Shown: piece after piece, positions 1-12,007 of the stretch | Numbering within the stretch: the first letter of the stretch is position 1 | Layout: the number at the start of each line of letters is the position of its first letter | DNA from: Amanita rubescens | Taxonomy: Eukaryota; Basidiomycota; Agaricomycetes; Agaricales; Amanitaceae | Length of the DNA stretch: 64,000 nucleotides | Direction of reading: 5' to 3' | Assembly (NCBI GenBank): GCA_015039365.1 | Contig: WION01000197.1 | Span: 1 to 64,000, forward strand | Translations under genes and position numbers: made by a program | Notes under the pieces: generated by a model | What the model was told of the DNA's origin: nothing | Databases searched by the model: none | What the model saw: the letters and a program-made list of their open reading frames with translations, nothing else

Positions 1-212
1 ACCCTAAACCCTAAACCCTAAACCCTAAACCCTAAACCCTAAACCCTAAACCCTAAACCCTAAACCCTAAACCCTAACCTAACCCTAAACCCTAAACCCT
101 AAACCCTAAACCCTAAACCCTAAACCCTAAACCCTAAACCCTAAACCCTAAACCCTAAACCCTAAACCCTAAACCCTAAACCCTAAACCCTAAACCCTAA
201 ACCCTAAACCCT
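1..212. repeat. Telomere array, (CCCTAAA)n
   Basis: About 30 tandem CCCTAAA units (TTTAGGG on the other strand) fill the first 212 bases, so the window starts at a chromosome end. One irregular stretch at about 63-85 contains shortened CCCTAA/CCTAA units. The array abuts a protein-coding exon with no spacer: the stop codon of the first minus-strand gene lies in the innermost repeat. TTTAGGG is best known from plants and most fungi use TTAGGG, so the 7-base unit is notable. Confidence 0.97.
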
Positions 213-3200
213 AAATCTTTTTTCTTTCTGATGCATGACGGTGAATGTTGTGGTCAGCATCAGCAAGACCCTCTTTTATTTTTTGCCAGACATGCTTTGC
301 CACAATGTTCTTGATGTCTTGAACCAGCAATTTCAATGCAAAGAAAGCCAAGCCTTTTGCACCAGCAAAGGATGGTATCTTGTCAGAAGCCAAAGCTGGC
401 ACAGGATGGAATGATGCCAAGTGAAGGCATAAATAAGCAAAGAAACCCTGAGAGTAAATATGTTAGCATTTGTGGGAGGTGAAAGTGTAAATGAAATGTG
501 GACCGGTGGAGAAATAGAAACCCAACAACCCATAATAAAAGAAAAATAATCCGCCCATTGCAGGATTACAAAGTGCGGACAATATACAGACAAAAACAAC
601 ACATAATAGAGATATGTATATGCTGATTGCAAAGCAATTACAAAGTGTGAAGAATAGAAAGACAAGCAGGAGCAAGAATATCTGCCAGTGGCAGCACTAG
701 AACAGAGAGCATAGAGGCAAAGAGGCAAAAATCTCCGCCCATTCCAACTCCACAAAACGCGGATGAATTGATAACAATAAGAAGCTCACATTAAAATGAC
801 CCAAATCATATGCAAAAATTTGAGCAGCAGATGATGAAGTCTTTGGTTGCATCCGAGCTTGATGGTAAGGCCAGCGTTCTTTCATGACAGATACTTGTGA
901 ATTTGCATGTAGAGATATGATGTTTCTGTTCAGGCAAGGCAAGCCATCATGGACCACTGCATTTCCAACCCAAAGCGGATTCATAACAGTGGTAGATATT
1001 ACTGCTGCATTGCCTGTGTGCATGTAATTCAAGGCACGCTCTGCAACTGAGCAGAGTTCCACAAGACATGGATCTGGAAATGATGGAGGTGTAGCATCCA
1101 TATCAACAGTGCATTGTGAGTATATTGTCTCAATCAATGACACCAGTGGAAATGTGACCCAATTGTATATTTGTGGATAAATCTATAAATGATAAGTGAT
1201 TGTTGTGTAGAAGAAAGAGCACTAAGAGACATACATCTGGCTTAAATAGAACAGCGTGATGTTTGACAGCATCTAGAACATTTGGGTGGGACCAGTACAT
1301 TCCAAGTGGCAAGATGATATCTTTCATAAATTTCCTATGTGCAAAAAGTAGTAATATAAGCAGAGATTAGAATGCAAAGGCAAGATAAAAGACAAACCCG
1401 CCATCATGGTAAAGAGGATTCAGTCTATCCATATTCACGACAAAGGTGTTTTCAAAACGAAGACTGCAATCTAGAGGTTGATCATTATTGTTGGCAATCT
1501 TTTGTTTGAATTCCAAGTGAGGGAGACGATTTTTGCATTGAGATTGCAAAATTCTTGCAGTCCTTGTATTGGCATTTGTTCTAGCAAAACCTCCTGCGAG
1601 AGCAGCTGTGACAAGGCCACGTTGAGCGTCATGATGCTGAGCACAACGGCCTCTTGTGTTATGCATGACAGCATTATATGCTTGGCAAGAAATACCAATG
1701 ATTGGGGCATCGGTAGCGATTTCTGTGTCATCTCCATCCATGTAGTCATCTTCCAGTGGCACTCTGACCTTTGAATTTAATTGTTGAAGTAAAGGGAGAT
1801 AAGGGGCAACCAAGCCCTCAGCTTGAATATGACCTGCTGTTACCAAGCCAGCTTGTGGATAGACGGTGAAAGGAGTTGCTGAATCCTCTGATTTGAAGAG
1901 CACCCCTACATCCCTGAGGTCCAAGAGGACACCATGTGGATGAATGTCAGGATTGTGACCAGCGAGGCGACGCTGAATTCTAAAACCGTCTTCTGTGTAG
2001 ATATGAATTGGACCACCAGCCTCATCTAACATGGGCAAGTCATCGAGTTGATCAAGAAGGATTTGTTCCCTTGTATCTGGATCTAGACTGTCATAGAAGA
2101 CATCTCCATGATCGATTCGAATGTCATTTAAGTCACGATTTTGCCAACAGGTGACTTCTTCGACTCTGTAAAAGAAAGACTATTAACATTTGCAGGTGTG
2201 TGAAGAGATTAACATACTCAAAATGAGAAGCGATGGAAACTGAAACATATTTGAGTTTTGTGAAATCTCGACTTCGACTCCAGTTGTCCGTATCCTCATC
2301 GGTCTCATCGTCCCACATGGCCAATGGCTGGTTCTGACCATAAATGGAGGTGACAGCAATTGGACTGCGATCCAGGAAGAAATTGTCTGACTTGTAGGTC
2401 TGTGGAGCTTCTTGTATCCATTGAGCATACCATCTTCTAATCCCAATGTCCAAAGTTTTCAAACCATCGAGTGTCAAGTTAATCGAATGGCTCCTTTGAC
2501 TAAATGAGAAAAGCGATGTCAGCATTGGAGAAAGATTCCGCTTATATCAAGACTGTAATGCGCGGACGAAGTATGTAGTCACCCAGAATAAGTTTAAAAT
2601 ATGTGTGATAGAGAGAGCAGCACAAACGACTGTGATTGAGTGAATATAGTGAAGAGTCCGCCAATTGTGGAGATGAAATGGGCGGAATACAACAGCTGAT
2701 GACCGAAATGTCCACCAATCATGAATGTGAAATAGGTGGACAAAACAATGTTGCTGTGCGCAATACAAATGACTGTGCATGACCAAAATGACCGCACATC
2801 ATGAAGGGGAAATAGGCGGACGAAACAATATTGCTGTGCGCAATACAAATGACTGTGCATGACCAAAATGACCGCACATCATGAAGGGGAAATAGGCGGA
2901 CGAAACAATATTGCTTTGAAGTGTGGTACGAATGACTGCTGATGACTGAAATGTCCGCCAATCATGAATGCGAAATAGGCGGACAAAACAATGTTGCTGT
3001 GCACAATACAAATGACTGTGCATGACCGAAATGTCCGCCAATATTGATGGTGGAATACGCGGACGAAACAATGTTTCCAAGTGCGATACGAATGAATGTA
3101 GATGATCGAAATGTCCGCCGATATCAATGGTGGAATATGCGGACAAAACGTCGTCAAGCACAGTAGAAATGAGAAATGAATGTGCATGGCTGGTCCGCCG

Positions 3201-3980
3201 ATTGCAACAGTGAAATAGGCGGACGAAAATGGAGTAAAGTTTCATTGCTACTCACAGAAAGTTTGTTGCTTCATTGACCGCACTGTGTTTTGTTATATCA
3301 GGGTACTTCTCATGAACGGCAATGTCTCGATGTCCACATTTGTTCAAGACAAAGGCAAAAAACATAATGACGATTCTGTGGTGTCGTTCTGAGAGGCATG
3401 TAGTTGAAGATGCGATGTTGTCCTCTTCTTCGCTATTCTCCTGCACCCATGCAATCCAAACGTCATCAGCAGATGGCATTTTACCGATCCAGAGCATGCA
3501 TCCTGTTGGATTGAAGCCAAGCCTATTGTGCTTCGCTTTGAATTCCTTGAGTCTATTGCGAAAATCAACTTGAATGGAATACAGCGAATTCATGACCTGG
3601 TTTGGAATAATCGCTCCAAGTCCAATACGCCTTCCAACGCAAACCAACATGTCAACATAGTGCCTATCGATGCTCCAGCTGACGTTGAGTGAATCCGGAG
3701 GAGTAACATAGTCCGGGTGGTCATATTGAATGCGGTGGCGGTTCGACAAGAGGCTGGAGGCTTTTGCCTTGTCTCTGGTTTCATAGACGCGTCTCAGGTA
3801 GCTGAGGGACCTTCGAGTAGGAGTTTGTGCGTAAAAACGTGCACTTTCATCAACATCACCTAGCTGTGTGCATAGGACTGCATCCTGAACGACGGACTGT
3901 GGTAGTGCATCGTCGACTTCTAAATTCTCGGGTACGATGCTTAGATCGAATGGGTGAGGAAGAAGGTCTAAACCGGACAT
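211..3980 (-). CDS. Subtelomeric gene of unknown function, six exons
   Basis: Read from 3980 toward the telomere. Six exons (3980-3256, 2499-2218, 2165-1398, 1334-1235, 1182-790, 447-211) join in frame to an 834-residue product; all introns are GT..AG and the summed length is a multiple of three. I recognise no domain. The product is mixed globular, with an acidic DDETDEDTDNW stretch in exon 2 and an N-terminal region rich in charged and aromatic residues. The 756-nt first intron and the 342-nt last intron hold palindromic TCCGCC..GGCGGA repeats, while the other introns are about 50 nt. The stop codon TAG comes from the first telomere repeat, so the natural C-terminus may have been lost when the telomere formed. 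The neighbours at 4.3-9.4 kb have the same orientation. Splice model confident, function unknown. Confidence 0.75.
448..789 (-). repeat. Intron with two TCCGCC/GGCGGA palindromes
   Basis: The last intron of the first gene is 342 nt, against about 50 nt for most introns here. It contains two copies of the subtelomeric palindrome, at about 548-580 and 735-765, each with CCGCCC or GGCGGA-type arms around an AT-rich centre. The copies account for part of the intron's extra length. Confidence 0.7.
2500..3255 (-). repeat. Intron filled with about nine tandem palindromic units
   Basis: This 756-nt first intron is almost entirely a tandem array. Each unit is about 80 bp and carries a roughly 30-bp imperfect palindrome with arms GTCCGCC and GGCGGAC (some copies GCGGAC). 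Copies lie near 2535, 2655, 2710, 2805, 2875, 2955, 3033, 3115 and 3193. Spacer text is also partly conserved (GACGAAACAATRTTGC and GTGCATGACC), so it behaves as a minisatellite. Consensus splice sites sit just outside the array. Confidence 0.8.
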
Positions 3981-4281
3981 TGGAGAGTTGATAGGGAGCA
4001 GGTGAAGACACGCCGAATGAGTACGAGGATAGGTGGTTTGAGAAAACGGACACTGAAATATTTGGAGGCCGGGATGCGAGGCTACTGGTAAGTCGGATCA
4101 AAGTTGGTGCCTTGATGGGTACTAAAGCTCCGAACTCGGTTGAATTCGACAGTGTGAAGGGAAAAAACGGTAGTATATAATAGTAACAAAGAGTCGGCAC
4201 TACTACAATGTTCAAGTTACAAATGGTATACTACTAGTTGGGAAGCGTTCTCCAGTACGCAACAGTTACAAGTTACGGAAG
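3981..4281. other. Intergenic, no feature recognised
   Basis: About 300 bp between two genes transcribed in the same direction. It would hold the promoter of the first gene and the 3' end of the second. No palindrome copy or conserved repeat is visible here. Confidence 0.4.
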
Positions 4282-5976
4282 TTATTTTGAGCCAGCTCGT
4301 GAAGCGTTCGGAATGCGGGTCACCTTGTCAAAACGTAATCCAGTCTCGGCGTCCAATGTGCGATTACCTTGTCGAAACTTTGGAGGAGGGGTAGGACGAT
4401 CTGTAGATAAAGTAGTAGAAGACGAAATTGAAAATGAGCAAAAGAACGGGAAGCTAGATATGATAGCGTACCTGGGCTCCTGGAAGTATCTGGCTTCGCG
4501 CGCTTCTTCTGTTTTCGAACGAGTTCTGACAAAGGTATGGCAGAGGAGGAAGGCGCATAAGCTTCAAGGTCAGCGTTGGTATCGTCAACGGCATCAAATT
4601 GCATGTCGTGGGTGGAGGCGGGATCTGTGGAGTTCCGAGCGTCGACGAGCATGGGGTCTGGATTGGGCTCAGTGGGGGGGACTACCGGTGAATGATTATT
4701 GTCCGAATTGATGGGAAGTTGGCTGGCAGGGGGAACGATGGGAACGCGATCTTCGTGAGTGGGAGGTGCGTCAGGGTTAACGTTTTGGTGATTTGAAAGA
4801 GCGGATGGTGGACGAGAAGAGGTGTCGTTTTTGTGGAGGTCAGATGTATCGATTTCATGATCAGCATCGTCATCTGAGTCATGAACGGAAGCTTCACTTG
4901 TGGAAGGGTTTACGTCGACGTTGTTATCAATACCATCGCCTTCAAGGCCACCATCGCCTTCAAGGCTACCTTCGCCTTCAAGGCCACCAGCGGAGATCTT
5001 CTGTAAGCGTTTTGCATTACGCTTAAGTTCCTGTGCGAGGAGGGAGAGTGAGATGAAGAAATGAAAATGGAGAAGAGGGACGGACCTTTATCAAATTATC
5101 GATTGCAGTATTGACTGAAGGATGTACTTTCGCATTGCCAGGGGCGAGTTTAGCGCAGTAATTGCTGGTAACTGATTTCTTGAGGCCGCGAATGCTCTTG
5201 CTAGCCTTTGTGAGATAAGCGATCTTATCATTGTCGGAAAGGACATCGTCGATGCTGAAATCAGGGCGATCCTTGCAACCGGTGTTTTTGCAAGGGTCAG
5301 GGAAAGGGTAATTGGTCAGTTTGTCGATTTTCCCTTTGTAAATGGTGTTTCGACCTTTGTAGAAGGTGGATAAGCAAATGGAGAGGGAGGTGCGAAGGTA
5401 TTTAGCGACATCTGAAGAATCGAACAAGTTCTGGCGGTAATCGTCGACGAAAGTCTGTTCGTAATAAGCGGCAGTGGCGAATTTGCGAAAGTCACGGGTT
5501 TGATTCTTTTGAGGGCCACGCCAAGTGTGATGAGAATGAGCGTCGAGAGCCCAATGTCCAGTTGGAAGGGGCGGGGAAGTTGCTTTCTTCAACTTCATGA
5601 GATCAATCATGTTGTTGACTTCCTCGGCAGCATCAGGATCGTTATCTTCTAAATAAGCTTCGCTGTAGTATTTTGAAGTTATGTGGCGTTCAGGCAATTC
5701 GATGGAAGTGAGATCGTCTTCCAAAGCGTAGAGAGAGTCGATATGTGCAAAGAAGAAGTGAGCGTACTTGAAGTATACGTGAGATTGAGAAATATATGAA
5801 TAGATGGGAATGCGTACGGCACGAGCAGCTGCAGGAGGATCTGAGAAAGCCTCTGAGTTGCTCCTGATAGTGCGAATAACCCAAGCTGAATGGTCTGCTG
5901 CGAAAGCGGTCCCCTTCACGGCAACGATGAGGTGTTCTGCCAAAGGATCTATCCAGCGATTAATCTGTTTGAGCAT
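4282..5976 (-). CDS. Hypothetical protein with acidic Gly/Glu repeats, three exons
   Basis: Exons 5976-5086, 5030-4472 and 4400-4282 join in frame to 522 residues (total length a multiple of three, GT..AG introns). The first 300 residues look globular and include a tryptophan/histidine-rich patch (HSHHTWRGPQ) and a CKNTGCKD pair of cysteines. The middle has short LEGDGG-type repeats followed by a long acidic, Ser/Pro-rich and probably disordered segment. The last 40 residues are basic. I do not recognise the family. It lies tail to head with the genes on either side, all read toward the telomere, and its upstream region is a palindrome array. Confidence 0.7.
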
Positions 5977-7026
5977 AAGTAAGTAAACGATGTATAAGTG
6001 ATGAAAAAGTTCCGCCTATGAAGATGTCATGATGAGCGGAATGATATGCAGGAAAGAGATGGTTTTGGTTTGATTATTTGAACGGATCGATAAGGAGAGC
6101 GATAAGCATGGAGATTAGAATATTGAGATAAAAATAGTCCGCCCATTACGACGCTGTGATGTGCGGAGCTGTTTTTTCCCGCGAATGTGGAGATCGATGG
6201 ATGGGATGGGATGGGATATGATCGTTCCGCCTATTGCAATATTGTTATCAGCGGATTCAAAGTATTGATTGGTGGACGGTTTGGTGGTGTGCGATAAGAC
6301 TGCTCCACGTATTATGACGTTGAGATTGGTGGATAGTTGTTGTGGTGAATGATGAGACATATCCGCGTATTTCAACATTGACATTGGCGGATATTCATAG
6401 TGTGTTGATGTGGTACGACAGTGATAATACCGTTCCGCGTATTGAACTACCAACATTGGCGGATGGTCAATGGTCGAGGTCGTGGTGGACATACGATAGT
6501 GATAGGACAGTTCCGCGTGTTGTACAGGTAACATTGGCGGACGTCCATTGAGGCGGGTGATTGTGCGATAATGATTCAGTGAGAGGGGAGCATTCCGCCT
6601 ATTTCACCGTCGACATTGGCGGAAGTCCATTGTGATGGGAGATTGTACGATCATGAATCGGTGAGAGGGGAGCATTCCGCCTATTTCACCGTTGACATTG
6701 GCGGAAGTCCATTGTGGTGGGTGATTGTAAGATCATGAATCGGTGAGAGGTGACAATTCCGCGTATTTCACCGTCAACATCGGCGGACAGTCATTGTGGT
6801 GGTGGACATACCATAGCGAATTGGTGATAGTGGACAGTTCCGCCTATTTCAATGTCAACTTCGGCGGATAGTCATTGTGTTGGTGGACATACCATAGCGA
6901 ATCAGTGATAGGTGACAGTTCCGCCTATTGCACTGTCAACTTCGGCGGATGGTCGTTTTGGCATAGTGTAAGATAGTGATAATGGATAGCATCGGTTGAT
7001 TGTCGTGGCGCCGATACTTCTGCGCA
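5977..7026. repeat. Array of about 12 palindromic units, period about 75-82 bp
   Basis: Between two minus-strand genes lies about 1 kb of tandem units. Each contains a core such as TTCCGCCTATTTCACCG followed by ACATTGGCGGAA. Cores appear near 6010, 6137, 6226, 6300, 6361, 6432, 6510, 6593, 6675, 6757, 6838 and 6920. Arms are better conserved than loops (several copies differ only in the loop), and spacers such as GTGAGAGG and GGTGGACATAC recur. The last copy overlaps the 3' end of the next gene, whose final codons fall in CCGCCTATGTTGGAGTCATGA. Confidence 0.85.
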
Positions 7027-9373
7027 TCATGACTCCAACATAGGCGGTTGCTCTGGACAATGGTCATCAGAAGATCTGCTCATGCTCACCTCTGCAATCG
7101 CGTTCTGTACTCGACTCAGAACATCAGCCAATCGTGGCAATAGACTCTTCGTCAGAAGTGGGAATGGCCGTTCTTGTCGCGCTCGGTGCTTCATCGTCAC
7201 CCACTCGATCTTCCGCCAGATCGTTTGATTCACTGTAAGTTGATTCGCGTCTTCACAAAGCTCCGTTGTGTAGTTCTTGTCAATGAACGCCTTCAACTTG
7301 TCCACATAGTCCACATACGCCTCCTCCCAATCGGTTGATCCCCATACCATCGGATGTTTCGTCTCACTCCCAAGCAGATCATCCAATCCATCCGCAATCT
7401 CCCTCGTCAGCATCTTCTTAATCAGCGACTTCTGTCGATCCGCCTTCTCAAGTGCTTCCTTCAACGTCATCCACTTCCAGCACGCTTCCATGTTATTCTT
7501 CATCCCTGCATCCATCGTCATCTCTCCATCTATCTCGTTCTGTTCTTGATATTTAAGGAACATCTCGTCGTTGGCCATAGTAAACACTTTTGTAGGCGTG
7601 AACAGCGACATCATGATATTCACGAGATACTCCGTAATCTCGCACAATATCTATTCAGTACATCGATTAATTCACTCGTCTTTAACGCGATATGCATCAC
7701 TTACCCCTCCATATACTCCAATCAGATGGTCTTTGATCCATTTCGACGTGAATGCCGTTGTATGTCCCATATACCCCCGTAGCTTATAGAGTTGCATCGC
7801 ATATTCGCGCCCCTCCGTATTCGGGATCGAGTAATTGACGTTCAGCAGAGGCTGGCCCTTTCCTGTGCACGTTACGACATAATCATCTGCCGCCTGCTTG
7901 TCTCCTCTTTTCAAGTGTTTGACGTACGTCTTTGTGGCCTGCAGTAGCGCCTCTCCGTCCGTTTGCGCATAGCGTTGAACAGCTAAATTCATTGAGAGAT
8001 ATGTAAGAAGCCTCTCGTCCTCCTTCAATTTCTCTGTCAAATCCGCATCTCATTCAGCGTTCCGGATAACAGATTCATCACGAACGCTTACCTTCATCAT
8101 ATACGATAACTCCCCATAGTCCGATCTTAGATATCTCTTCCTGAAGCGATGCGATTTTCTCCTCGTACTCTTTCAATTGCTGCAACTTCTTTGTCACCGC
8201 TTCGTCCTTCACAGCGCGCTTCTTGCTTAGGCCCTGGTGCTGCTTCTTCACTTTCGAAAGGTCCTGCTCCTTATCCTGTTTGATCGACTTCACAGCTGCC
8301 ATCCGGTGTCGTCCTCCCGCCATCTCAAGTCTCCTCAGCTCCCGTTTCCCCTCCTCGCTTAACGCCAGCGTCTTCGCTTTATACCCGCTCACATTGTTAT
8401 CCACGCATGATGTATCGATGTGTCGACGACTGATAACCAGCGGCATCATGTGCTCGCTGGAAAACGACTTGATCCCTTGCGCCGTCATCGACGCCTTCAG
8501 TTTCTTCCATTCAAGGGGGACGAGAGGTCGTGTGTTCCAATTACCGAAATGGATTTCCATCGGTGCGTTGAATAAGTCGATCACGTTCACCGAAAACTGA
8601 GCGGCGTCTACCTTCTGCTCTTCGTCGCTGTGCTTCGCCCTCTCCTTTTCCATCGCTGCACCCGTCCTCGACTCCCCCTTGCTGCCTTTGCCTGGCCTAT
8701 AATCCTCATCCAATCTTTCCTCCTCCTCATCGCCGCCATCGTCCATATCCACATCTTCATCTGCCTCCTTCTTCTTCCCCTTGCCTTTCTTATTCGTTTT
8801 CGCCTGTTACCCAGCATATGAGTCTCTGAACGATACTAGTAATACTTCGTTCCTTACCTCTTGCGCCTTCTTCTTTCCTTTTCTCTTTTTAGACATATTG
8901 CCTTTGCCCCTGGGTCGATCCTGATGAAGGATGGTTAGTGCTGTGTGTTTAATACCAGATGAATACATAATACTTGAACGTTTCCATCCGCCTCTTTTTC
9001 TTTTTCGTTATCATTATCGTTGTCGTTATCGTTGTCGTTATCGTTGTCATTTTCGTTTTCGTTTTCTTCTTCACCGTTCCCCTTTGAAGCGTCACCATTA
9101 GCCTAGTTAATTATTAGATCAGAGATCAATCATGTTCTGAGTTGCGATACGCACCGGAGGGTCCACTTGCATATCCGCGTTCTCCATTTCATGACCTGCT
9201 TTAGCGCGATTCGCCGGGCGAGGAACAGGAATCTTCTAAATCAGTTGTCAGCCGCTCCAACCGACAGATTGTAGTATCGTAAAACTCACCTTCGGTTTAA
9301 ACCCACATTTTTCCTCTTTCTCGATGTTGGCTGTGTTAAAGATGTTTTCGGATTGAGCGGTTGTGTCAGACAT
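7027..9373 (-). CDS. Protein with ParB/sulfiredoxin-like domain, about seven exons
   Basis: Starts at 9373 (MSDTTAQSEN) and ends at 7027; roughly 680 residues after joining GT..AG exons. The N-terminal 130 residues are low complexity: an N/D/E/K run (ENENDNDNDND), then lysine-rich KKRKGKKK blocks that could be nuclear localisation signals, then an acidic DEDVDMDDGG segment. The middle carries a PLVIS strand, then an EMAGGRHRMAAV motif (about 8320-8300), the GxHR signature of ParB/Srx-fold proteins, followed by a coiled coil (EEKIASLQEEIS). The C-terminal 320 residues are helical and unassigned. In bacteria the GxHR motif binds nucleotide and is tied to DNA partitioning; a role here is unknown. 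The 3' end lies inside a palindromic repeat. Confidence 0.65.
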
Positions 9374-10700
9374 GATGTTAGATGCACGGGAATTGGTGAC
9401 AGTGAGCCATACTCTACTTATCATCGCTGACCCTTAGCTGTAACACGTTGGATTAATCGGCAAGCGAACAAGCGAAACAGGCGAAATCGCTTACCGACAT
9501 CAATACCTGCTGATCTATTGACTCGTCCAGACTCCTATCACGCCTCATGCAAAGAGGACAAAGATCACATCAAGGTTAGCCCCTGCTGGTGTGGATAGGG
9601 GCGCTTGCTAGGCAGGAAGGGATGACGGGATAAGCGTTTCATATGGTGTTTCAGCACATTTGAGGGAATATTAATGCGTCACAAGGCGCTACATGTTGCG
9701 CTACACGCGTTTTGGTCGATCTACTTGTATGATTTCATTTGATATGGGACGTATTTATACAGTAACAATGATGTAAGGAACGAATATAGTAAATGCTGAG
9801 ATGCGAGCATGTGGTCATCTATGAATCTATGATAGTGTTCGCGTACGCACCAATGTACCTTCAATATCCATTAGGAATACTACCACCTTATCCTCAGAGC
9901 TTCTCAGCGAAATATTCGACGTTGATGACTGTAGGTGCGTGAGTGAGGCCATATGTGTGTGCAGAATTTCCGCCTACTTGAACATCGTTATCGGCGGATG
10001 ATGGTGATATTTCTGAGCACATTGTCCGCCTATTTGAACGTTGTTATAGGCGGACGGCGTTGGTATAGCTGACAGGTGTACTTGAACGTCCACAGTGGCG
10101 AAGGTTCTGGGTATATCTGAGCAGACGGTCCACCTATTTGAACGTCGTTATCGGCGGACGGCATTGGTATGCCTGAGCGGTGTACTTGAACGTCGTCAGT
10201 GGCGAAGGTTCTGGGTATATCTGAGAGATGGTCCGCCTACTTGAACCTTGTTATTGGCGGATGATGTTGGCATGCGTGGAGTCTGCCACTATTAACGTCA
10301 TCATTGGTGGGCATTAAGTACTCACATGGCATATCTCTTCATAGTCTTGTACTATTCGGCTTGGTGCACAGAGAAGCGGTGTGATCATCCGCCGATGTTG
10401 ACAATCAGATACGCGGTGTGATCGTCCGCCGATGTTGACAATTGCATATGCGGCGTAACACAAGACAGCTGGCACAAGTCATCAGTGTAAATGTCCACTG
10501 ACGATGACGACGGTATATGTGAACATGACGTACCTGCCACCTCAACAATTCAGCCTCTTTCCTAAGTTCTGTAAGCACTTCTGCATCCCCCCAACCTTTT
10601 ACACATCAGCAAATGCATATATGGCCTTCATAACATACGTACCTATTGGTGGACATTAGGTCCAGAAGTTCGTATCGCGTGGGAACATCTTCCTATATCC
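9374..10700. repeat. Gene-free subtelomere with scattered palindrome units
   Basis: No gene is visible. The first 580 bp hold nothing I recognise apart from the promoter of the ParB-like gene. From 9960 to 10290 palindromic units recur about every 55-60 or 110 bp, for example GTCCGCCTATTTGAACG followed by TATAGGCGGACGG at about 10027-10060. They alternate with degraded copies (ACTTGAACGTCCACAGTGGCGAAGG type). Two more half-conserved units lie at 10388-10415 and 10428-10455. Confidence 0.7.
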
Positions 10701-10727
10701 CCACCCACCATCCTATTGGGCAATGTT

Positions 10728-10968
10728 TGGACGCCTCCGCCGATTCCGATGTCTGAATCGGCGGCTTCCACTTTCACGTTGCCTCACCGCTCTAGTAATC
10801 AAAACACACTGGGTAAGAAGTCTGATCATCTCTTTTACTTAATGATGTTCCTGTGTTGCTCAGGCATCCGCCGATTCAGACGATTGAATCGGCGGATACT
10901 CAAATATGTTGATCGGAAATGTTTGGACGCCTCCGCCAATTCCGATGTCTGAATCGGCGGCTTCCACT
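10728..10968. repeat. Three long-arm palindromes
   Basis: Three copies with 10-11 bp arms: 10737-10764 and 10932-10959 (CCGCCGATTC or CCGCCAATTC, then GAATCGGCGG) and 10867-10894 (CCGCCGATTCA with TGAATCGGCGG and a 6-nt loop). The first and third also share flanking text (GTTTGGACGCCTCCGCC and CGGCTTCCACTTT), so the unit is larger than the palindrome. Confidence 0.85.
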
Positions 10969-10979
10969 TTATCATTGCC

Positions 10980-12000
10980 ACGCAGCTCTCTCTCACCAAT
11001 AGCCTGGCTCTCATTCAACACTGCTGATGACACTCGGGCTTGAGCGCAGAGTTTCATTACAGCTACGTTCACATCTCTGCATCAATTCTCTCTCAACATC
11101 AATGGCTTGGCATCTCATTCAAAGCCACCAACAACACTCGGGCTTGACAGCTACGTTCGTTTCTCGACGTCGATATCTCTCTAGGGAATGACTTGGCCTC
11201 TCGTTTGACGCTGCTAATGACACTCAGGCTTGAGCGCAGAGTCTCGTCACAGCTACGTTCGTTTCTCAACATCAATATCTCTCTAGGGAATGACTTGGCC
11301 TCTCGTTCAACGTGCTAACGACACTCGGGCTTGAGCGCAGAGTCTCGTCACAGCTACGTTCGTTTCTCAACATCAATATCTCTCTAGGGAATGACTTGGC
11401 CTCTCATTCAACGTGCTAATGACACTCAGGCTTGAGCGCAGAGTCTCATCACAGCTACGTTCGTTTCTCAACATCAATATCTCTCTAGGGAATGACTTGG
11501 CCTCTCGTTCAACGCGCTAATGACACTCGGGCTTGAGCGCATAGTCTCGCCACAGCTACGTTCGTTTCTCAACATCAATATCTCTCTAGGGAATGACTTG
11601 GCCTCTCGTTCAACGTGCTAACGACACTCGGGCTTGAGCGCATAGTCTCGTCACAGCTACGTTCGTTTCTCAACATCAATATCTCTCTAGGGAATGACTT
11701 GGCCTCTCATTCAACGTGCTAATGACACTCAGGCTTGAGCGCAGAGTCTCATCACAGCTACGTTTGTTTCTCAACATCAATATCTCTCTAGGGAATGACT
11801 TGGCCTCTCGTTCAACGCGCTAATGACACTCGGGCTTGAGCGCAGAGTCTCGCCACAGCTATCTTCGCCTCCCACCATGATTATCTCTCTCATGAATGGC
11901 CTCACCTCTCGCACAAGCTGCTAGCGACACTCACGCTTGAGCATGGACTCTCGTCACAACTACTTCACTTCTCAACATCAATCAATCTCTTTCAATATGT
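10980..12000. repeat. 101-bp minisatellite
   Basis: The anchor CTAGGGAATGACTTGGCCTC recurs at 11181, 11283, 11384, 11485, 11586, 11687 and 11788, so the period is 101 bp (first step 102). Each unit includes TTGAGCGCAGAGTCTCGTCA, CAGCTACGTTCGTTTCTCAA and CATCAATATCTCT. Central copies differ by only a few substitutions. Diverged copies flank them at about 10980-11180 and 11860-12000. Units alternate between GCAGAGTC and GCATAGTC or between CTCG and CTCA, suggesting blockwise amplification. No coding frame spans it. Confidence 0.93.
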
Positions 12001-12007
12001 TCCTGCT

